Positions 34,760-44,684 of a DNA stretch of 64,000 bases are shown here, in pieces. Below the pieces are notes generated by a model, which was not told the origin of the DNA, did not search any database, and was given only the letters and a program-made list of their open reading frames with translations. The DNA lies in NCBI GenBank assembly GCA_029858505.1, contig JAOUEW010000002.1, forward strand, positions 230,851-294,850, read 5' to 3'. The translations under genes were made by a program, and so were the position numbers. The stretch is from Deltaproteobacteria bacterium (GTDB lineage: Bacteria; SAR324; JACQKK01). The number at the start of each line of letters is the position of its first letter. Positions within the stretch are counted from its first letter, which is position 1.

Positions 34760-37003
34760 ATGGACCTGTTCGATCACGCCCGAGAAAAACGATTGGAACA
34801 AGCGGGGCCCCTGGCCGCCCGGATGCGCCCCCGCACCCTGGAAGAATACTGCGGTCAGCGGCATATTTTGGGGCCGGGGCGCCTACTGCGCCGGGCCATT
34901 CAGGCCGACCAGTTGTCTAGCCTGGTATTTTATGGCCCCCCTGGGGTGGGTAAAACCACCCTGGCTCGCATTATCGCGGGCACCACCAAGGCTCACTTCG
35001 CGGCGTTGAACGCGGTGCTGGCTGGCGTGGCCGACATCCGCCGAGAGGTGGAAGGGGCCAGGGAGCGGCTGGGATCCCACGGCCAGCGCACCATATTGTT
35101 TGTGGATGAAGTTCACCGGTTCAATAAAGCCCAGCAAGATGCCCTGCTGCCCCATGTGGAAAGCGGCATGGTCATCTTCATTGGGGCCACCACCGAGAAC
35201 CCCTACTTCGAGGTGAACAAGACCATCCTCAGCCGCTCCCGGGTGTTTCAGCTGCGCCCCCTGGAGGACGCTGACCTGGAAGAATTGATGGCACGGGCCC
35301 TGATGGACCCAGAACGGGGATACGGCCGCCTGCGGGTGCGGGCCGACCCCGAGGCCATGAAACACTTGGCCAAGGTGGCCAACGGAGATGCCCGGGCCGC
35401 CCTGAACGCCCTGGAACTGGCGGTGGAAACCACGGCCCCAGGGCCTGATGATGTCCGTCAGATCACCCTGGAGGTGGCGGAGGAGTCTATTCAGGCCCGC
35501 AGCGTGTTGTATGACAAAGACGGCGACGCCCACTTTGACACCATTTCCGCTTTCATCAAATCGTTGCGGGGGTCGGACCCCGACGCGGCGTTGTATTGGA
35601 TGGCCCGCATGATTCACGCTGGAGAGGACCCCCGGTTTCTGTTCCGCCGAATGGTGGTGTTCGCCTCGGAGGACGTGGGGCTGGCCGACCCCTCGGCGTT
35701 GGGAGCGGTGGTGGCGGCTTCGCAGGCCTATGACTACGTGGGGATGCCCGAGGGGAGATATCACTTGTCTCAGGCCTGCTTGGTGCTGGCCCTGGCCCCC
35801 AAAAGCAATTCCACCATGGGGTTCTTTGATGCCCTGGCGGCGGTGGCCCAAGAACGGCACGGCGATGTGCCCGCCCACCTGAAAGATGCCAGCCGAGACG
35901 CCGAAGGATTCGGCCACGGCAAGGGCTATCAATATCCCCATGCTTACCGCGACCATTGGGTGGCTCAGCAATATTTGCCCGACAACCTGAAGGGGAGGGT
36001 GTTTTATCAGCCGGGGGAATTGGGACACGAGGGCGCCCTGCGAGAGCAAATCACCCGCCTGCGAGAGGCCCAGCTGGCTGCCTGGGAGGAAGGGTTTGAC
36101 CAACAATGGGGAGATGGGTTTGGCGGAGAGAGTTCTCCGGCAGAGTTGGCGGGTACGCACCGCAGAGAAACTGAATTCCGGCGGAGGGGAGAAACCGCTC
36201 TGGGCGCTCACCTGGGGGCGGTGCGGGATCGTCTGTTTGAATGGGCCCGGGTGGAGCGCCACCATTTGCTGCTGGACCTGGCGGCTGGTTCGGGACTGTT
36301 GGTGTGGGAGGCCCAGCGCCGGGCGGCGGAGGGAGGCGTTTGGTGCCGGGTGGAATCGGAGCGGGAAGCCCGCTTGTTGGCGGAACAGGCCGCCCGGTTG
36401 GATGATCTTTCCCGCCCGGTGGTGCTCACGGGACCGCTGCAGCGGTTGCCTGAAATGATCGCGGCCCATCGTTCCGCCACCGGGTTGGGGCCCAACGAAA
36501 CCCTGGGCTTTGACCGGATTCTGGGGAGGGGGGTGCTGGGGCGGGAAGACAAACCCCAGCGGCTGGCCGAATGGGCCGAATTGCTGGCGCCCGGTGGCTG
36601 GCTGGTGCTGGCGGAACCCATTCCCCGGCTGGGGCAGCCCCCCCTGGCAGGGTTGGACCCCACGGGGTTAGAGACCACCGCCCACCAAGCCCTGCTTCGG
36701 GCCGAACAAGAAGCTTGGAACAACCCCCAAGACCCCCGGGTGAATTGGGATGACGAGGACTTGGCTCGCTGGCTGGAAGCCGCCGGGCTGGTGGTAACTG
36801 ATCGAGAGAGAAAGACCCACCGTGTAGGTTTACCGGTGGACGGTCCCCTGTTAGAACGCTGGTTTGGACCGGGGGGCGATACTCTTGGCACAAGGCTGGG
36901 GGAGCACAAGGAAGCCGTAAAGAGATGGCTGGAAACGCATTGGAAGGGGAAAGCGATTCCTCGCAGCCTAGTAACAGCCTTTCTGGTGGCGGTGAAAAAA
37001 TAG
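34760..37003 (+). CDS. rarA: RarA/MgsA AAA+ ATPase fused to a methyltransferase-like domain
   Basis: A 747-residue fusion. Residues 1-430 form a RarA (MgsA) replication-fork clamp-loader-like ATPase: Walker A FYGPPGVGKTTLAR (59-66), Walker B ILFVDEVHRFNKAQQDALLP, sensor GATTENPYFEVN and the C-terminal RarA blocks KDGDAHFDTISAFIKSLRGS and PKSNSTM. From about residue 480 a class-I methyltransferase-like fold appears: HHLLLDLAAGSGLLVWEAQR (SAM loop), an acidic strand end (RVESE) and LAPGGWLVLAEPIPR. This joined architecture is known from several bacterial groups, including cyanobacteria, as a RarA-plus-unknown-domain fusion. The enzyme's methylation target is unknown. It stands alone; the long gap after it carries a repeat element. 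Confidence 0.93.
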   Translation: MDLFDHAREKRLEQAGPLAARMRPRTLEEYCGQRHILGPGRLLRRAIQADQLSSLVFYGPPGVGKTTLARIIAGTTKAHFAALNAVLAGVADIRREVEGARERLGSHGQRTILFVDEVHRFNKAQQDALLPHVESGMVIFIGATTENPYFEVNKTILSRSRVFQLRPLEDADLEELMARALMDPERGYGRLRVRADPEAMKHLAKVANGDARAALNALELAVETTAPGPDDVRQITLEVAEESIQARSVLYDKDGDAHFDTISAFIKSLRGSDPDAALYWMARMIHAGEDPRFLFRRMVVFASEDVGLADPSALGAVVAASQAYDYVGMPEGRYHLSQACLVLALAPKSNSTMGFFDALAAVAQERHGDVPAHLKDASRDAEGFGHGKGYQYPHAYRDHWVAQQYLPDNLKGRVFYQPGELGHEGALREQITRLREAQLAAWEEGFDQQWGDGFGGESSPAELAGTHRRETEFRRRGETALGAHLGAVRDRLFEWARVERHHLLLDLAAGSGLLVWEAQRRAAEGGVWCRVESEREARLLAEQAARLDDLSRPVVLTGPLQRLPEMIAAHRSATGLGPNETLGFDRILGRGVLGREDKPQRLAEWAELLAPGGWLVLAEPIPRLGQPPLAGLDPTGLETTAHQALLRAEQEAWNNPQDPRVNWDDEDLARWLEAAGLVVTDRERKTHRVGLPVDGPLLERWFGPGGDTLGTRLGEHKEAVKRWLETHWKGKAIPRSLVTAFLVAVKK

Positions 37004-37473
37004 AATGATGTTTGGTGGTTTCTTTTGGATCCAACAGCACCCCTCCCCTGCCCCCTGACGGGGGCATCCCCTCCCCTTCGTGGAGGGGAAATAAATCGAA
37101 GCCTATGGTTGATGTGATTGCTTCCTTCAGGCTTCATCAACTGAACGGATTTTATCTTCACTCCTTGGCTTAGCCGTAATTGTCCCTCCACGATGGGGAG
37201 GGACGGGGGGCGCAGCCGCCAGGGAGGGGTGATGTTAGGGTGCCCGCACGGCTGGGGGGAGGTGTTGTTGAAGCGGGAAGCAACCACCCAACCCACCGGA
37301 TGCGAACCCTGGTGATGCAGGGCGAAGCAAGGGAATCGCAGATTTAGAACGGGAGATTTCATGTGACACTCTCCAGGGTTTCGGGTAGGATAAACCACCT
37401 GGTTCAACAGGGGAGTTGCTAGGCGTTTTATTCCATACTTTCCACACAATCCAAACATTCCAAACAAGCCGCC
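37004..37473. other. 470-bp intergenic region filled by repeats
   Basis: No gene is supported here. Positions 37038-37231 hold the repeat element described separately; 37234-37260 a second family motif (GTTAGGGTGCCCGCACGGCT). The remaining right-hand 200 bp lead to the sensor kinase gene and contain two short TCCAAACA repeats just before its ATG (37450-37468). No RNA gene signature was recognised. Confidence 0.6.
37038..37231. mobile_element. MITE-like palindromic element, about 195 bp, no coding
   Basis: The left end reads CACCCCTCCCCTGCCCCC (37038-37055) and, reversed, the right end reads CACCCCTCCCTGGCGGC (37231 back to 37215). Further in, CTCCCCTTCGTGGAGGGGA (left, about 37071-37089) matches the reverse of the right end CTCCCCATCGTGGAGGGAC. 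The ends thus align as imperfect inverted repeats of about 55 bp. The 80-bp centre encodes nothing. Inside the left arm are hairpins GCCCCC-TGAC-GGGGGC (37050-37065) and CCCCTCC/GGAGGGG. No target duplication was found, so transposition is not shown. Confidence 0.55.
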
Positions 37474-40400
37474 ATGGGGTTCTTTCTCGGGAAAAACCGT
37501 TTTCGGTTACTGGCCGCCCTGGGGGGCGTCACCTTGGCCATGGGCCATCTGATGTTCCTTCCCTTTGAGTTTTCCATGCATGCCCTGGGTACCTGGGGCT
37601 TGGTCATGGGCACGGGGGCGGCCATGGGGGCGCTCTTGGTGTGGGCGGGAATTCGCTGGGGGGCCGCCTCCGCCGAAAACAAAGCCCTGGGCAATCTCAC
37701 CTTTCACCAAACCCTGCTCGACGCCTCCATTGAAGGCATTGTGGTGTATCAGGGCACCAGATATGTGTATGCCAACAAAATGGCTGTTCAAATGTTTGGA
37801 TACAAATCTCCCCTGGATATTCTTAAGCTTTCCGCCATCACCGACCTGGTGGCCCCGGTGGACCGGGCCTTGATTCTGGAGCGGGCCATGGCCCGCCAGC
37901 GGGGTGAAAAAGTCCCGGATCGTTATGACATTCGGGCATTGACCGCGGACGGCAAGGTGTTTTGGCTAGATGCCAAATTCAGCCTAACCCTGTGGGATGG
38001 CCAGCCGGCCGTTCAGATCACCGCGGTGGACATTACCAAATATAAACAAGCCGAAGCAGCGCGGGTCTCCAGCGAATCTCAGTTCCATCGAGTGCTGGAG
38101 GAATCAGCCATTCCCACCTTGATCCACCGGGATTTCAAACCGTTGTTTGTCAATCAGGCGGCCTGCGATTTGATGGGGGTGGCAACCCCCCAAGACGTAT
38201 ATGCTCTGCCCACTGTGGGGGCACTGGTGGCCCCGGAGTACCGGGAATCGGTGCTGACGGAACACCGGAAGCGCATGGCGGGGATGGTGAAAACCGCGAT
38301 CTCTGAATTTCAGGCGATAAGTTTTTCTGGCAAGTCACTGTGGCTTTCTGGAACGGCCAGCGTGGTGACCTGGCAGGGGGAGCCTGCCAGCATGGTATTT
38401 TTGGTGGACGTGACCCAGCGCAAAGAAGCGGAAGAGGCCCTGCAAGCCAGCGAAGCCCAGTTCCAGCGGATTATCAACGAAGCCTCCACCGGAATTTTGA
38501 TTCATCAGAACTTCAAGCCGATGTTTGTGAACGAAGCCATCTGCCGGATGGTTGGGTTAGAAACCACGGAAGAGGCCTATGCTCAATCCAGTCTGGTGGA
38601 GTTTATCGCCCCAGAATATCGGGCCATGGTGGCCGACTACCACCAGGCACGCTTGCAGGGGCTGTCTGTTCCAGGGACCTATGAATTCAAAGCCATCTCC
38701 AAATCTGGCCGGACCATGTGGATTTCGACCACTTCCTCGCTGGTGAATTGGAAAGGCAAGCATGGGGTGTTGTCTACCCTGGTGGATATTACCCAGCGCA
38801 AAGAGGCCGAAGAATCGCTGAAAGCCAGCGAGGCTCAGTTCCGAAAAATCATGGAAGACGCCCAAGTAGGGATCGTTATCCATCGGAGGCTAAAACCCTT
38901 GTATGCGAACAAGGCCTTCTGTCGGATGCTGGAGTATGACTCTCCAGAGGAGGTGCTGGCGCTCTCTTCCCTTGCGGTGTTCATGCCGCCCCACGAACAA
39001 AAACGGATGTTGGGTTATGGAGAAGCCCGGCTGCGTGGAGAAGAAACCCCCAGCCAGTATTCATTCGAGGCCATCACTCGGAAGGGGAAGCATATTGTGA
39101 TCAGCGCGGCGGGATCTCTGGTGATGTGGGAGGGAGAGCCTGCCCAGTTTGGCAGTTTGGTAGACATTACGGAAATGCAACACATGGAAGCCGTGATGAA
39201 ACAGCAGCAAGAACAATTCAGCCGCATGGTGGCCAACGTGCCGGGGTGGCTGTATCGGTTTCGCTTCCGTGCCGATGGCACCACCTCGCTGGAGTACATC
39301 ACCGGGCGCCAGTTGCAAACCATGTCTCCCCATTCTCCCAAAGAGATGGAGCAAAATGGTTTCCTGCTGTTTTCCATGATTCACGCCGAGGACTTCCCCA
39401 CCCTGGAGGCGATCTTCTCCTCGAAAACCCTGGAAGACCGCCCTTATTACTGGGAGGGACGATACCGCCCCGCCGATGGCAGCCTGCGCTGGACCCAGAT
39501 TTCGGCCCGGCCCACCCTGCAAGACAATGGCGATGTGGTGTGGGACGGCATGATTCGGGACATCACCCGGCAGAAACACATGGAAGAAGAACTGGTGAGG
39601 GCCCGCAAAATGGAGTCTGTGAGCCTGATGGCCCAGGGTCTGGCCCATAACTTCAACAATATTCTCACGGCCATCAGTGGAAACTTGGCCATGGGGGCTT
39701 TGGAAGCGGCCGAAGGAAACGTCCAGGAACTTTCCGTGCTGCTTACCGAAGCCGACCGGGCCTGCCACCAAGCCAAGGAGTTGACCCAACAATTGCTCAC
39801 CTTTGCCAAGGGCGGCGAACCGGCCAAAGAGGCGGCTCCTCTGCAAGACTTGGTGCAGCACGCGGTGACCTACACCCTGCGGGGAACCCGGGTGGTTCCC
39901 CATGTGTCGATTCCAGACAACCTGCCTCCGGTGCATGGCAACCCGGCCCAGATTGAGCAGATCGTGAACAACTTGGCGCTAAACGCCGCCCAGGCCATGC
40001 CAGAAAAGGGAAATTTGTGGGTGCGGGCAGACACCATCACGGTCGATGGGCGGAATCCGATCGGAGACTTGGCGGATGGAGAATACGTTCGGCTGACCAT
40101 ACGGGATGACGGAGCGGGGATTTCCAAAGAGAACTTGTCCCGTATTTTCGACCCCTACTTCACCACCAAAGCCACGGGCACGGGGCTGGGGCTGACCACC
40201 ACCCTTTCCATGGTGGCCAAGCACAAGGGGTGGATCATGGCCGAATCGGAACAGGGAAAGGGGGCCATGTTCACGGTCATTTTGCCCATCAGTGACCAGA
40301 CCCTCCGGGTTAACGCCCATGTCGCGGCTCTTCCTTCCAAACCGGCGCCTTTGGCCATGACTGGAGAAGAACGCCGGGTGTTGCTGATGGAAGACGAGGA

Positions 40401-40749
40401 GATGGTGGGGCAGGTGCTGGCCCAACTTTTGAACAAACTTGGATACCAGGTGGATCAAACCCGCAGCAGAAAGGAAACCCTGAAGGCTTTTCAGGCGGCC
40501 AAGAACGGCGGAACCCCCTACCAAGCCGTTGTTTTGGATTTGTATCTGCAGGGCCAGCGCGACGGCATTGAAACCCTGCTGGAACTGAAAGAGGTGGACC
40601 CCGCCATCCGGGCCATTGTCTATTCGGGCGATCCCTCGGATCAAGTCTTTACGAAGTTCAAGGAAATGGGATTTCAGGCGGCCCTGAACAAGCCCTTCCG
40701 CGTGGGCGAATTAAAACAAGCCCTGGAAGAAACCATGGTTAAGGCCTAG
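37474..40749 (+). CDS. Membrane hybrid histidine kinase with five PAS domains and a receiver
   Basis: A 1091-residue sensor. Two N-terminal helices (about 10-32 and 38-60) have almost no periplasmic loop, so sensing is probably intramembrane or cytoplasmic. Five PAS-type regions follow (about 80-195, 205-320, 330-445, 455-570, 585-705); the second to fourth are near-copies of each other, each ending in a VDITQRKEAEE-like line. The kinase core has H725 in QGLAHNFNNILTAISGNL, N-box VNNLALNAAQAM, DDGAGIS, and TGLGLTTTLSMV, so it should autophosphorylate. The C-terminal receiver has an acidic pair in LLMEDEEM, phosphoacceptor D1022 in VVLDLYL and KPFR. The H-box HNFNN class usually signals through its own receiver or a phosphotransfer protein. 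No response-regulator gene is adjacent. Confidence 0.95.
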   Translation: MGFFLGKNRFRLLAALGGVTLAMGHLMFLPFEFSMHALGTWGLVMGTGAAMGALLVWAGIRWGAASAENKALGNLTFHQTLLDASIEGIVVYQGTRYVYANKMAVQMFGYKSPLDILKLSAITDLVAPVDRALILERAMARQRGEKVPDRYDIRALTADGKVFWLDAKFSLTLWDGQPAVQITAVDITKYKQAEAARVSSESQFHRVLEESAIPTLIHRDFKPLFVNQAACDLMGVATPQDVYALPTVGALVAPEYRESVLTEHRKRMAGMVKTAISEFQAISFSGKSLWLSGTASVVTWQGEPASMVFLVDVTQRKEAEEALQASEAQFQRIINEASTGILIHQNFKPMFVNEAICRMVGLETTEEAYAQSSLVEFIAPEYRAMVADYHQARLQGLSVPGTYEFKAISKSGRTMWISTTSSLVNWKGKHGVLSTLVDITQRKEAEESLKASEAQFRKIMEDAQVGIVIHRRLKPLYANKAFCRMLEYDSPEEVLALSSLAVFMPPHEQKRMLGYGEARLRGEETPSQYSFEAITRKGKHIVISAAGSLVMWEGEPAQFGSLVDITEMQHMEAVMKQQQEQFSRMVANVPGWLYRFRFRADGTTSLEYITGRQLQTMSPHSPKEMEQNGFLLFSMIHAEDFPTLEAIFSSKTLEDRPYYWEGRYRPADGSLRWTQISARPTLQDNGDVVWDGMIRDITRQKHMEEELVRARKMESVSLMAQGLAHNFNNILTAISGNLAMGALEAAEGNVQELSVLLTEADRACHQAKELTQQLLTFAKGGEPAKEAAPLQDLVQHAVTYTLRGTRVVPHVSIPDNLPPVHGNPAQIEQIVNNLALNAAQAMPEKGNLWVRADTITVDGRNPIGDLADGEYVRLTIRDDGAGISKENLSRIFDPYFTTKATGTGLGLTTTLSMVAKHKGWIMAESEQGKGAMFTVILPISDQTLRVNAHVAALPSKPAPLAMTGEERRVLLMEDEEMVGQVLAQLLNKLGYQVDQTRSRKETLKAFQAAKNGGTPYQAVVLDLYLQGQRDGIETLLELKEVDPAIRAIVYSGDPSDQVFTKFKEMGFQAALNKPFRVGELKQALEETMVKA

Positions 40750-40842
40750 CAAAATCTGGACGAAAAATGGAGGGAGGGGGGCGATGGGTGGACGTCGCGC
40801 GAATGGAAAACGAGAAAGAAAAAAAACTGCGAATTCCAACGA

Positions 40843-41904
40843 TTACACGGCGGAGGCCAGGGGGGTGTTCATGAGCTGGCGAGCGGCCAACTGCCCGCAA
40901 GCGGCCTCAATATCCTGCCCCTTCGGCATTCGCAGCGTGGCCACAAACCCCCGGTCGAGCAGCACTTGCTGAAACGCCCGCACCCCTTCCGGGTCGGGAG
41001 ATTGATACGGGCTACCGGGCACCGCGTTGAAGGGGATCAGGTTTACTTTGCACTTTAACCCGTGCAGCAGCTTCACCAGTTTGCGGGCGTCTTGGGGAGA
41101 GTCGTTTACCCCCCTTAGCAGCAAATATTCAATGGTCACCCGGATGCGGTTGTCTTGGGGCATGCCGCGCAGGGTTTCCATCAGGTCGGCGATTTTCCAG
41201 CGTTTCCCCACCTTCATCAGTTTTCCCCGGGTGTCATCGTCCACCGCGTGCAGCGACAACGCCAAGTTGGCTTTCACTCCGTCTGCAATAAACCATTTCA
41301 TGGGGGTCACCAGCCCGCTGGTTGAAACCGTGATCCGCCGCTGAGAGAACCCAAACCCCATGTCTTCCGACAGGGTCTCAATGGCCCGCACGGTGTGGCC
41401 GTAGTTGTGTAACGGCTCTCCCATGCCCATGAACACCAAGTTGCGGATGAAATTGCCCTCCTCCACGTCGCGGTAAGCCTCGACCACCTGCTGAACGATT
41501 TCTCCCGAGCTTAAATGGCGCGACAGCCCCATGGTGGCCGTGTGGCAAAACGAACAACCCATGGCGCAGCCAGCCTGGGTAGACACGCACAGGGTATAAT
41601 GATCCGAACTGGGCATGAGCACGCTTTCAATAAGGTGCCCGCCCGCCACCCGCAGGGTGTATTTTCTCGTGCCATCGGCCGACAGCCGACAAGAGGTCCG
41701 CTCCAACAGCCCCAGATGAAAGTGCCGAGACAACAGATCGCGCAGGGATTTGGACAGGGTGGTCATGTCTTCCCAGCGGTCGGCCCGCTGGTGATACAGC
41801 CAATGGAATACCTGGCGGGCCCGGAAGGGTTTTTCCCCGTGGGCGGCCATCCACTCTTCCAAACCCTTCAGGGGGTAGTCTTTGATGTTTTCCAGTTCGG
41901 TCAT
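40843..41904 (-). CDS. rlmN: Dual-specificity rRNA/tRNA adenine-C2 methyltransferase RlmN
   Basis: A 353-residue radical-SAM enzyme that makes 2-methyladenosine at A2503 of 23S rRNA and at position 37 of some tRNAs. The Fe-S cluster Cys are C113, C117 and C120 in TQAGCAMGCSFCHTATMG. The catalytic second Cys is probably C336 in IEAACGQLAARQL. GMGEPLHNY, TVSTSGLVTPM and LALSLHAVDD are further landmarks. Its ATG overlaps the psd stop by 4 bp, so it is the downstream gene of a psd-rlmN unit. Confidence 0.96.
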   Translation of the reverse strand: MTELENIKDYPLKGLEEWMAAHGEKPFRARQVFHWLYHQRADRWEDMTTLSKSLRDLLSRHFHLGLLERTSCRLSADGTRKYTLRVAGGHLIESVLMPSSDHYTLCVSTQAGCAMGCSFCHTATMGLSRHLSSGEIVQQVVEAYRDVEEGNFIRNLVFMGMGEPLHNYGHTVRAIETLSEDMGFGFSQRRITVSTSGLVTPMKWFIADGVKANLALSLHAVDDDTRGKLMKVGKRWKIADLMETLRGMPQDNRIRVTIEYLLLRGVNDSPQDARKLVKLLHGLKCKVNLIPFNAVPGSPYQSPDPEGVRAFQQVLLDRGFVATLRMPKGQDIEAACGQLAARQLMNTPLASAV

Positions 41905-42761
41905 GGTTTTTCTTTGAGTAACCGCCCAATGCTCTGGCCCATCCGCACCGGGGTTCCCGGTGACAGGGGGTTCAGTGCCGCTTGGCCGGGCTTAAACAAC
42001 AAGATCACCGTGGAGCCAATCTCGAATCGACCCAATTCTTCTCCCTTGTTTAAAGGATAGGGCCGGGAGAGAACTTCGAATCGGCCGGGTTTGTGTTGCC
42101 GGGTGGCAGCCGGGCCGTACACCACTTTCACCCGCCCCACCACGGTGGCCCCCACTTTGACCAGGGCCATTTCGCCGGCGGTGGTGCGCAGGAACGAGAT
42201 CAGCCGTTCGTTTCGGGCAAACAGGCCCGGAACCCCCCGCACCCCCAGGGGGCTCACCGTCCACAGGGCCCCAGGCACATAGCCCCAGCGGGTCACCTGG
42301 CAGGCCAGGGGGGTGTGTATCCGGTGATAATCTCGGGGGCTTAGGTACAGGGTGAGAAACTGCCCGCCCTCGTACTCTCGCCAGGAGGAGTCCCCCCCCA
42401 GCAGCTCCTCCAACCGATAATCCATTCCCTTGGCTTGAATCAGCCGCCCTTGGGTAATGGCCCCCCCCATGGAGACCCGCCCATCCACCGGTGACACCAC
42501 CGATTGGGGAGAGGCATCGACCGGGCGGGCCTGGGGTTTTAACCCCCGGGCAAAAAACTCGTTGAACCGGCGAAAATCCCCCACAGGCTGGGCGCATTCC
42601 GCCAAGTCTATGGCAAACCACCAGGCATAAGCCCGAATGCCCCAGCCCAGCAGGGGCTGGGGCCAGGGGGTGTCGGCCACCTTGCCCATCAAACGGGTGA
42701 AGGCGTTTTTGGGGAACAGAACAAAAACAAAACGATAAAGGCTTGGAAGCATGGCGGCCAA
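41901..42761 (-). CDS. psd: Phosphatidylserine decarboxylase proenzyme
   Basis: Decarboxylates phosphatidylserine to phosphatidylethanolamine at the inner membrane after self-cleavage at a Ser that becomes the pyruvoyl group. The cleavage site is S250 in FEIGSTVILLF (LGST is IGST here). Family blocks include PVGDFRRFNEFFARGLKPQA, VSPVDGRVSMGGAITQGRLI, LTLYLSPRDYHRIHTPLA and LFARNERLI. 286 residues, normal for the short proteobacterial type. The gene lies 28 bp downstream of ftsH and overlaps rlmN by 4 bp. Confidence 0.95.
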   Translation of the reverse strand: MAAMLPSLYRFVFVLFPKNAFTRLMGKVADTPWPQPLLGWGIRAYAWWFAIDLAECAQPVGDFRRFNEFFARGLKPQARPVDASPQSVVSPVDGRVSMGGAITQGRLIQAKGMDYRLEELLGGDSSWREYEGGQFLTLYLSPRDYHRIHTPLACQVTRWGYVPGALWTVSPLGVRGVPGLFARNERLISFLRTTAGEMALVKVGATVVGRVKVVYGPAATRQHKPGRFEVLSRPYPLNKGEELGRFEIGSTVILLFKPGQAALNPLSPGTPVRMGQSIGRLLKEKP

Positions 42762-42788
42762 ACGAGAGGGCGGGGATAGGGAGGCCGA

Positions 42789-44579
42789 TCAAGCCGGCTG
42801 AGGCTGCACCAGTTGTTTCATTTCTTCGGCGTTGACGGTTTCCTGATCCAGCAGCATTTTGGCCAGCCGCTCCAGCATGTCTCGGTTGGCGGCCAGCAGG
42901 GTTTTGGCCTTTTCATAGGCACCCTTCACCAAACCGGCCACTTCTTCGTCAATAATCTCGGCGGTGTTTTCGCTGTATTGGGGCTCTTGGCCCATGTCGC
43001 GCCCCAGAAAATGCTGGGTTTCTCCATCCGATAGCATTACCGGCCCCAGCCGTTCGCTCATGCCGAATTGGCACACCATCTGGCGGGCGATGCGCGTGGC
43101 GCTTTCGATGTCTCCTTGGGCTCCGGTGGAAACATCGTTGAACACCAGTTCCTCTGCTGCCCGGCCGCCCATGGCCACGGCGATGCGGGTTAGCAGGTAT
43201 TCTTTGTCGTGGTTGTGCAGTTCTTCCTGGGGCAGGGTGGCCGTCAGCCCCAGGGCCATGCCCCGGGGAATGATGGTGACCTTGTGCACAGGGTCGGCCT
43301 TGGGCAGCAGGGCACCCACCAGGGCGTGACCGGCTTCGTGATAGGCGGTGTTGTTTCGTTCCGTGTCGCTCATCATCATGCTGCGGCGTTCGGGACCCAT
43401 CATCACTTTGTCCCGGGCCCATTCCAGGTCGGACAAGTCCACCTGGATTTTATCGTTGCGGGCGGCCCGCAGGGCGGCTTCGTTCACCAAATTCCGCAGG
43501 TCCGCCCCGGAAAATCCGGGGGTTCCGCGGGAAATGGTTTGAAAATTCACATCGGGGCTCATCTTTACCTTGCCCCCGTGGATGCGGAGGATTTGTTCCC
43601 GCCCCCGCATGTCGGGCAGGGGCACCACCACTTGGCGGTCGAAACGCCCAGGGCGTAGCAGGGCCGGGTCCAGCACGTCGGGCCGGTTGGTGGCGGCGAT
43701 CACAATCACCCCATCGCTGGTGTCAAAGCCGTCCATCTCCACCAGCATCTGGTTCAGGGTTTGTTCCCGCTCATCATGGCCAGAGCCTAGACCGGCTCCC
43801 CGTTGGCGGCCCACCGCGTCAATCTCATCAATAAACAACAGACAGGGGGCATTCTTGCGGCCTTCCTCGAACAAATCGCGCACCCGGCTGGCCCCCACCC
43901 CCACGAACATTTCCACAAAGTCGGAGCCGCTGATGGAAAAGAACGGTACCCCGGCTTCTCCCGCCACGGCCTTGGCCAACAGGGTTTTGCCCGTGCCAGG
44001 GGGGCCAACCATCAGCACCCCCTTGGGGATTTTTCCTCCCAGCCGCTTAAACCGGGTGGGGTCTTTGAGAAAATCGATGATTTCCACCAAGTCTTCCTTG
44101 GCTTCCTCTACCCCAGCCACCTGGGAGAAGGTCACCCGCACGGCGTCTTCCTCCAACCGCCGGGCCCGGCTGCGCCCCAGGGAGAACAGGCGGTTCCCCC
44201 CCTGCATCCGGCGCATCAAGAACACCCAGATCACGATAATGAGAATGATGGGGCCCCAGTGCAAAAGCAGCGAGGCATACCAGGGGGGGCCGGTGTCGGG
44301 GCGAATGTGAACAGTGACCCCGCTTTTCATCAGGGTGGCCACTAGGTTGCGGTCTTCCGGTGCCAGGGAGGTAAACCGAGAACCATCATGCCGCTCTCCG
44401 CGGATGACATAGCCCTCGAGGATGATGGTTTTAACTTGCCCCTGGCGCACCTGGAGGAGGACATCGGAATAGGGCAGATCCGATGACGGGGTGCGGGGGC
44501 CCCCCAGACTGTTCATCATTAGGAGGAACACCAGCAACAACATCATGACGATGAGGAAGTTTTTATTCCGATTGTTCAA
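42789..44579 (-). CDS. ftsH: ATP-dependent zinc metalloprotease FtsH
   Basis: Membrane-anchored AAA+ protease for membrane-protein quality control and regulator turnover. 596 residues. Two helices (about 8-24 and 106-123) flank a small periplasmic domain. Walker A is VGPPGTGKT (192-199), Walker [10 protein letters not shown], second region of homology [20 protein letters not shown], and the Zn site HEAGH at 414-418, with the third ligand Asp in the [14 protein letters not shown] block. It is upstream of psd; no tilS, folP or glmM genes that often neighbour ftsH are present here. Confidence 0.97.
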   Translation of the reverse strand: MNNRNKNFLIVMMLLLVFLLMMNSLGGPRTPSSDLPYSDVLLQVRQGQVKTIILEGYVIRGERHDGSRFTSLAPEDRNLVATLMKSGVTVHIRPDTGPPWYASLLLHWGPIILIIVIWVFLMRRMQGGNRLFSLGRSRARRLEEDAVRVTFSQVAGVEEAKEDLVEIIDFLKDPTRFKRLGGKIPKGVLMVGPPGTGKTLLAKAVAGEAGVPFFSISGSDFVEMFVGVGASRVRDLFEEGRKNAPCLLFIDEIDAVGRQRGAGLGSGHDEREQTLNQMLVEMDGFDTSDGVIVIAATNRPDVLDPALLRPGRFDRQVVVPLPDMRGREQILRIHGGKVKMSPDVNFQTISRGTPGFSGADLRNLVNEAALRAARNDKIQVDLSDLEWARDKVMMGPERRSMMMSDTERNNTAYHEAGHALVGALLPKADPVHKVTIIPRGMALGLTATLPQEELHNHDKEYLLTRIAVAMGGRAAEELVFNDVSTGAQGDIESATRIARQMVCQFGMSERLGPVMLSDGETQHFLGRDMGQEPQYSENTAEIIDEEVAGLVKGAYEKAKTLLAANRDMLERLAKMLLDQETVNAEEMKQLVQPQPA

Positions 44580-44615
44580 GGGGGAACCTCGGTGGGCAAA
44601 AAGAGCGGTGCAAGA

Positions 44616-44636
44616 TTACGCTGTTTTTTAGCGTAA
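44616..44636. repeat. Perfect 7-bp inverted repeat between ftsH and fabF
   Basis: TTACGCT (44616-44622) and AGCGTAA (44630-44636) flank a GTTTTTT loop. It lies 37 bp upstream of the ftsH start and 48 bp after the fabF stop. As a fabF terminator it lacks a T run after the stem on the minus strand, so an operator or leader hairpin for ftsH is as likely. Confidence 0.45.
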
Positions 44637-44684
44637 ATTGGTTTTTCACGTATTTCAACAGTTTACCCCCACACTCCGGCCAAG

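Noticed and set aside
44616-44636. Hairpin as a fabF terminator
   Set aside because: The T run is in the loop, not after the stem, so termination is not supported; listed only as an inverted repeat.
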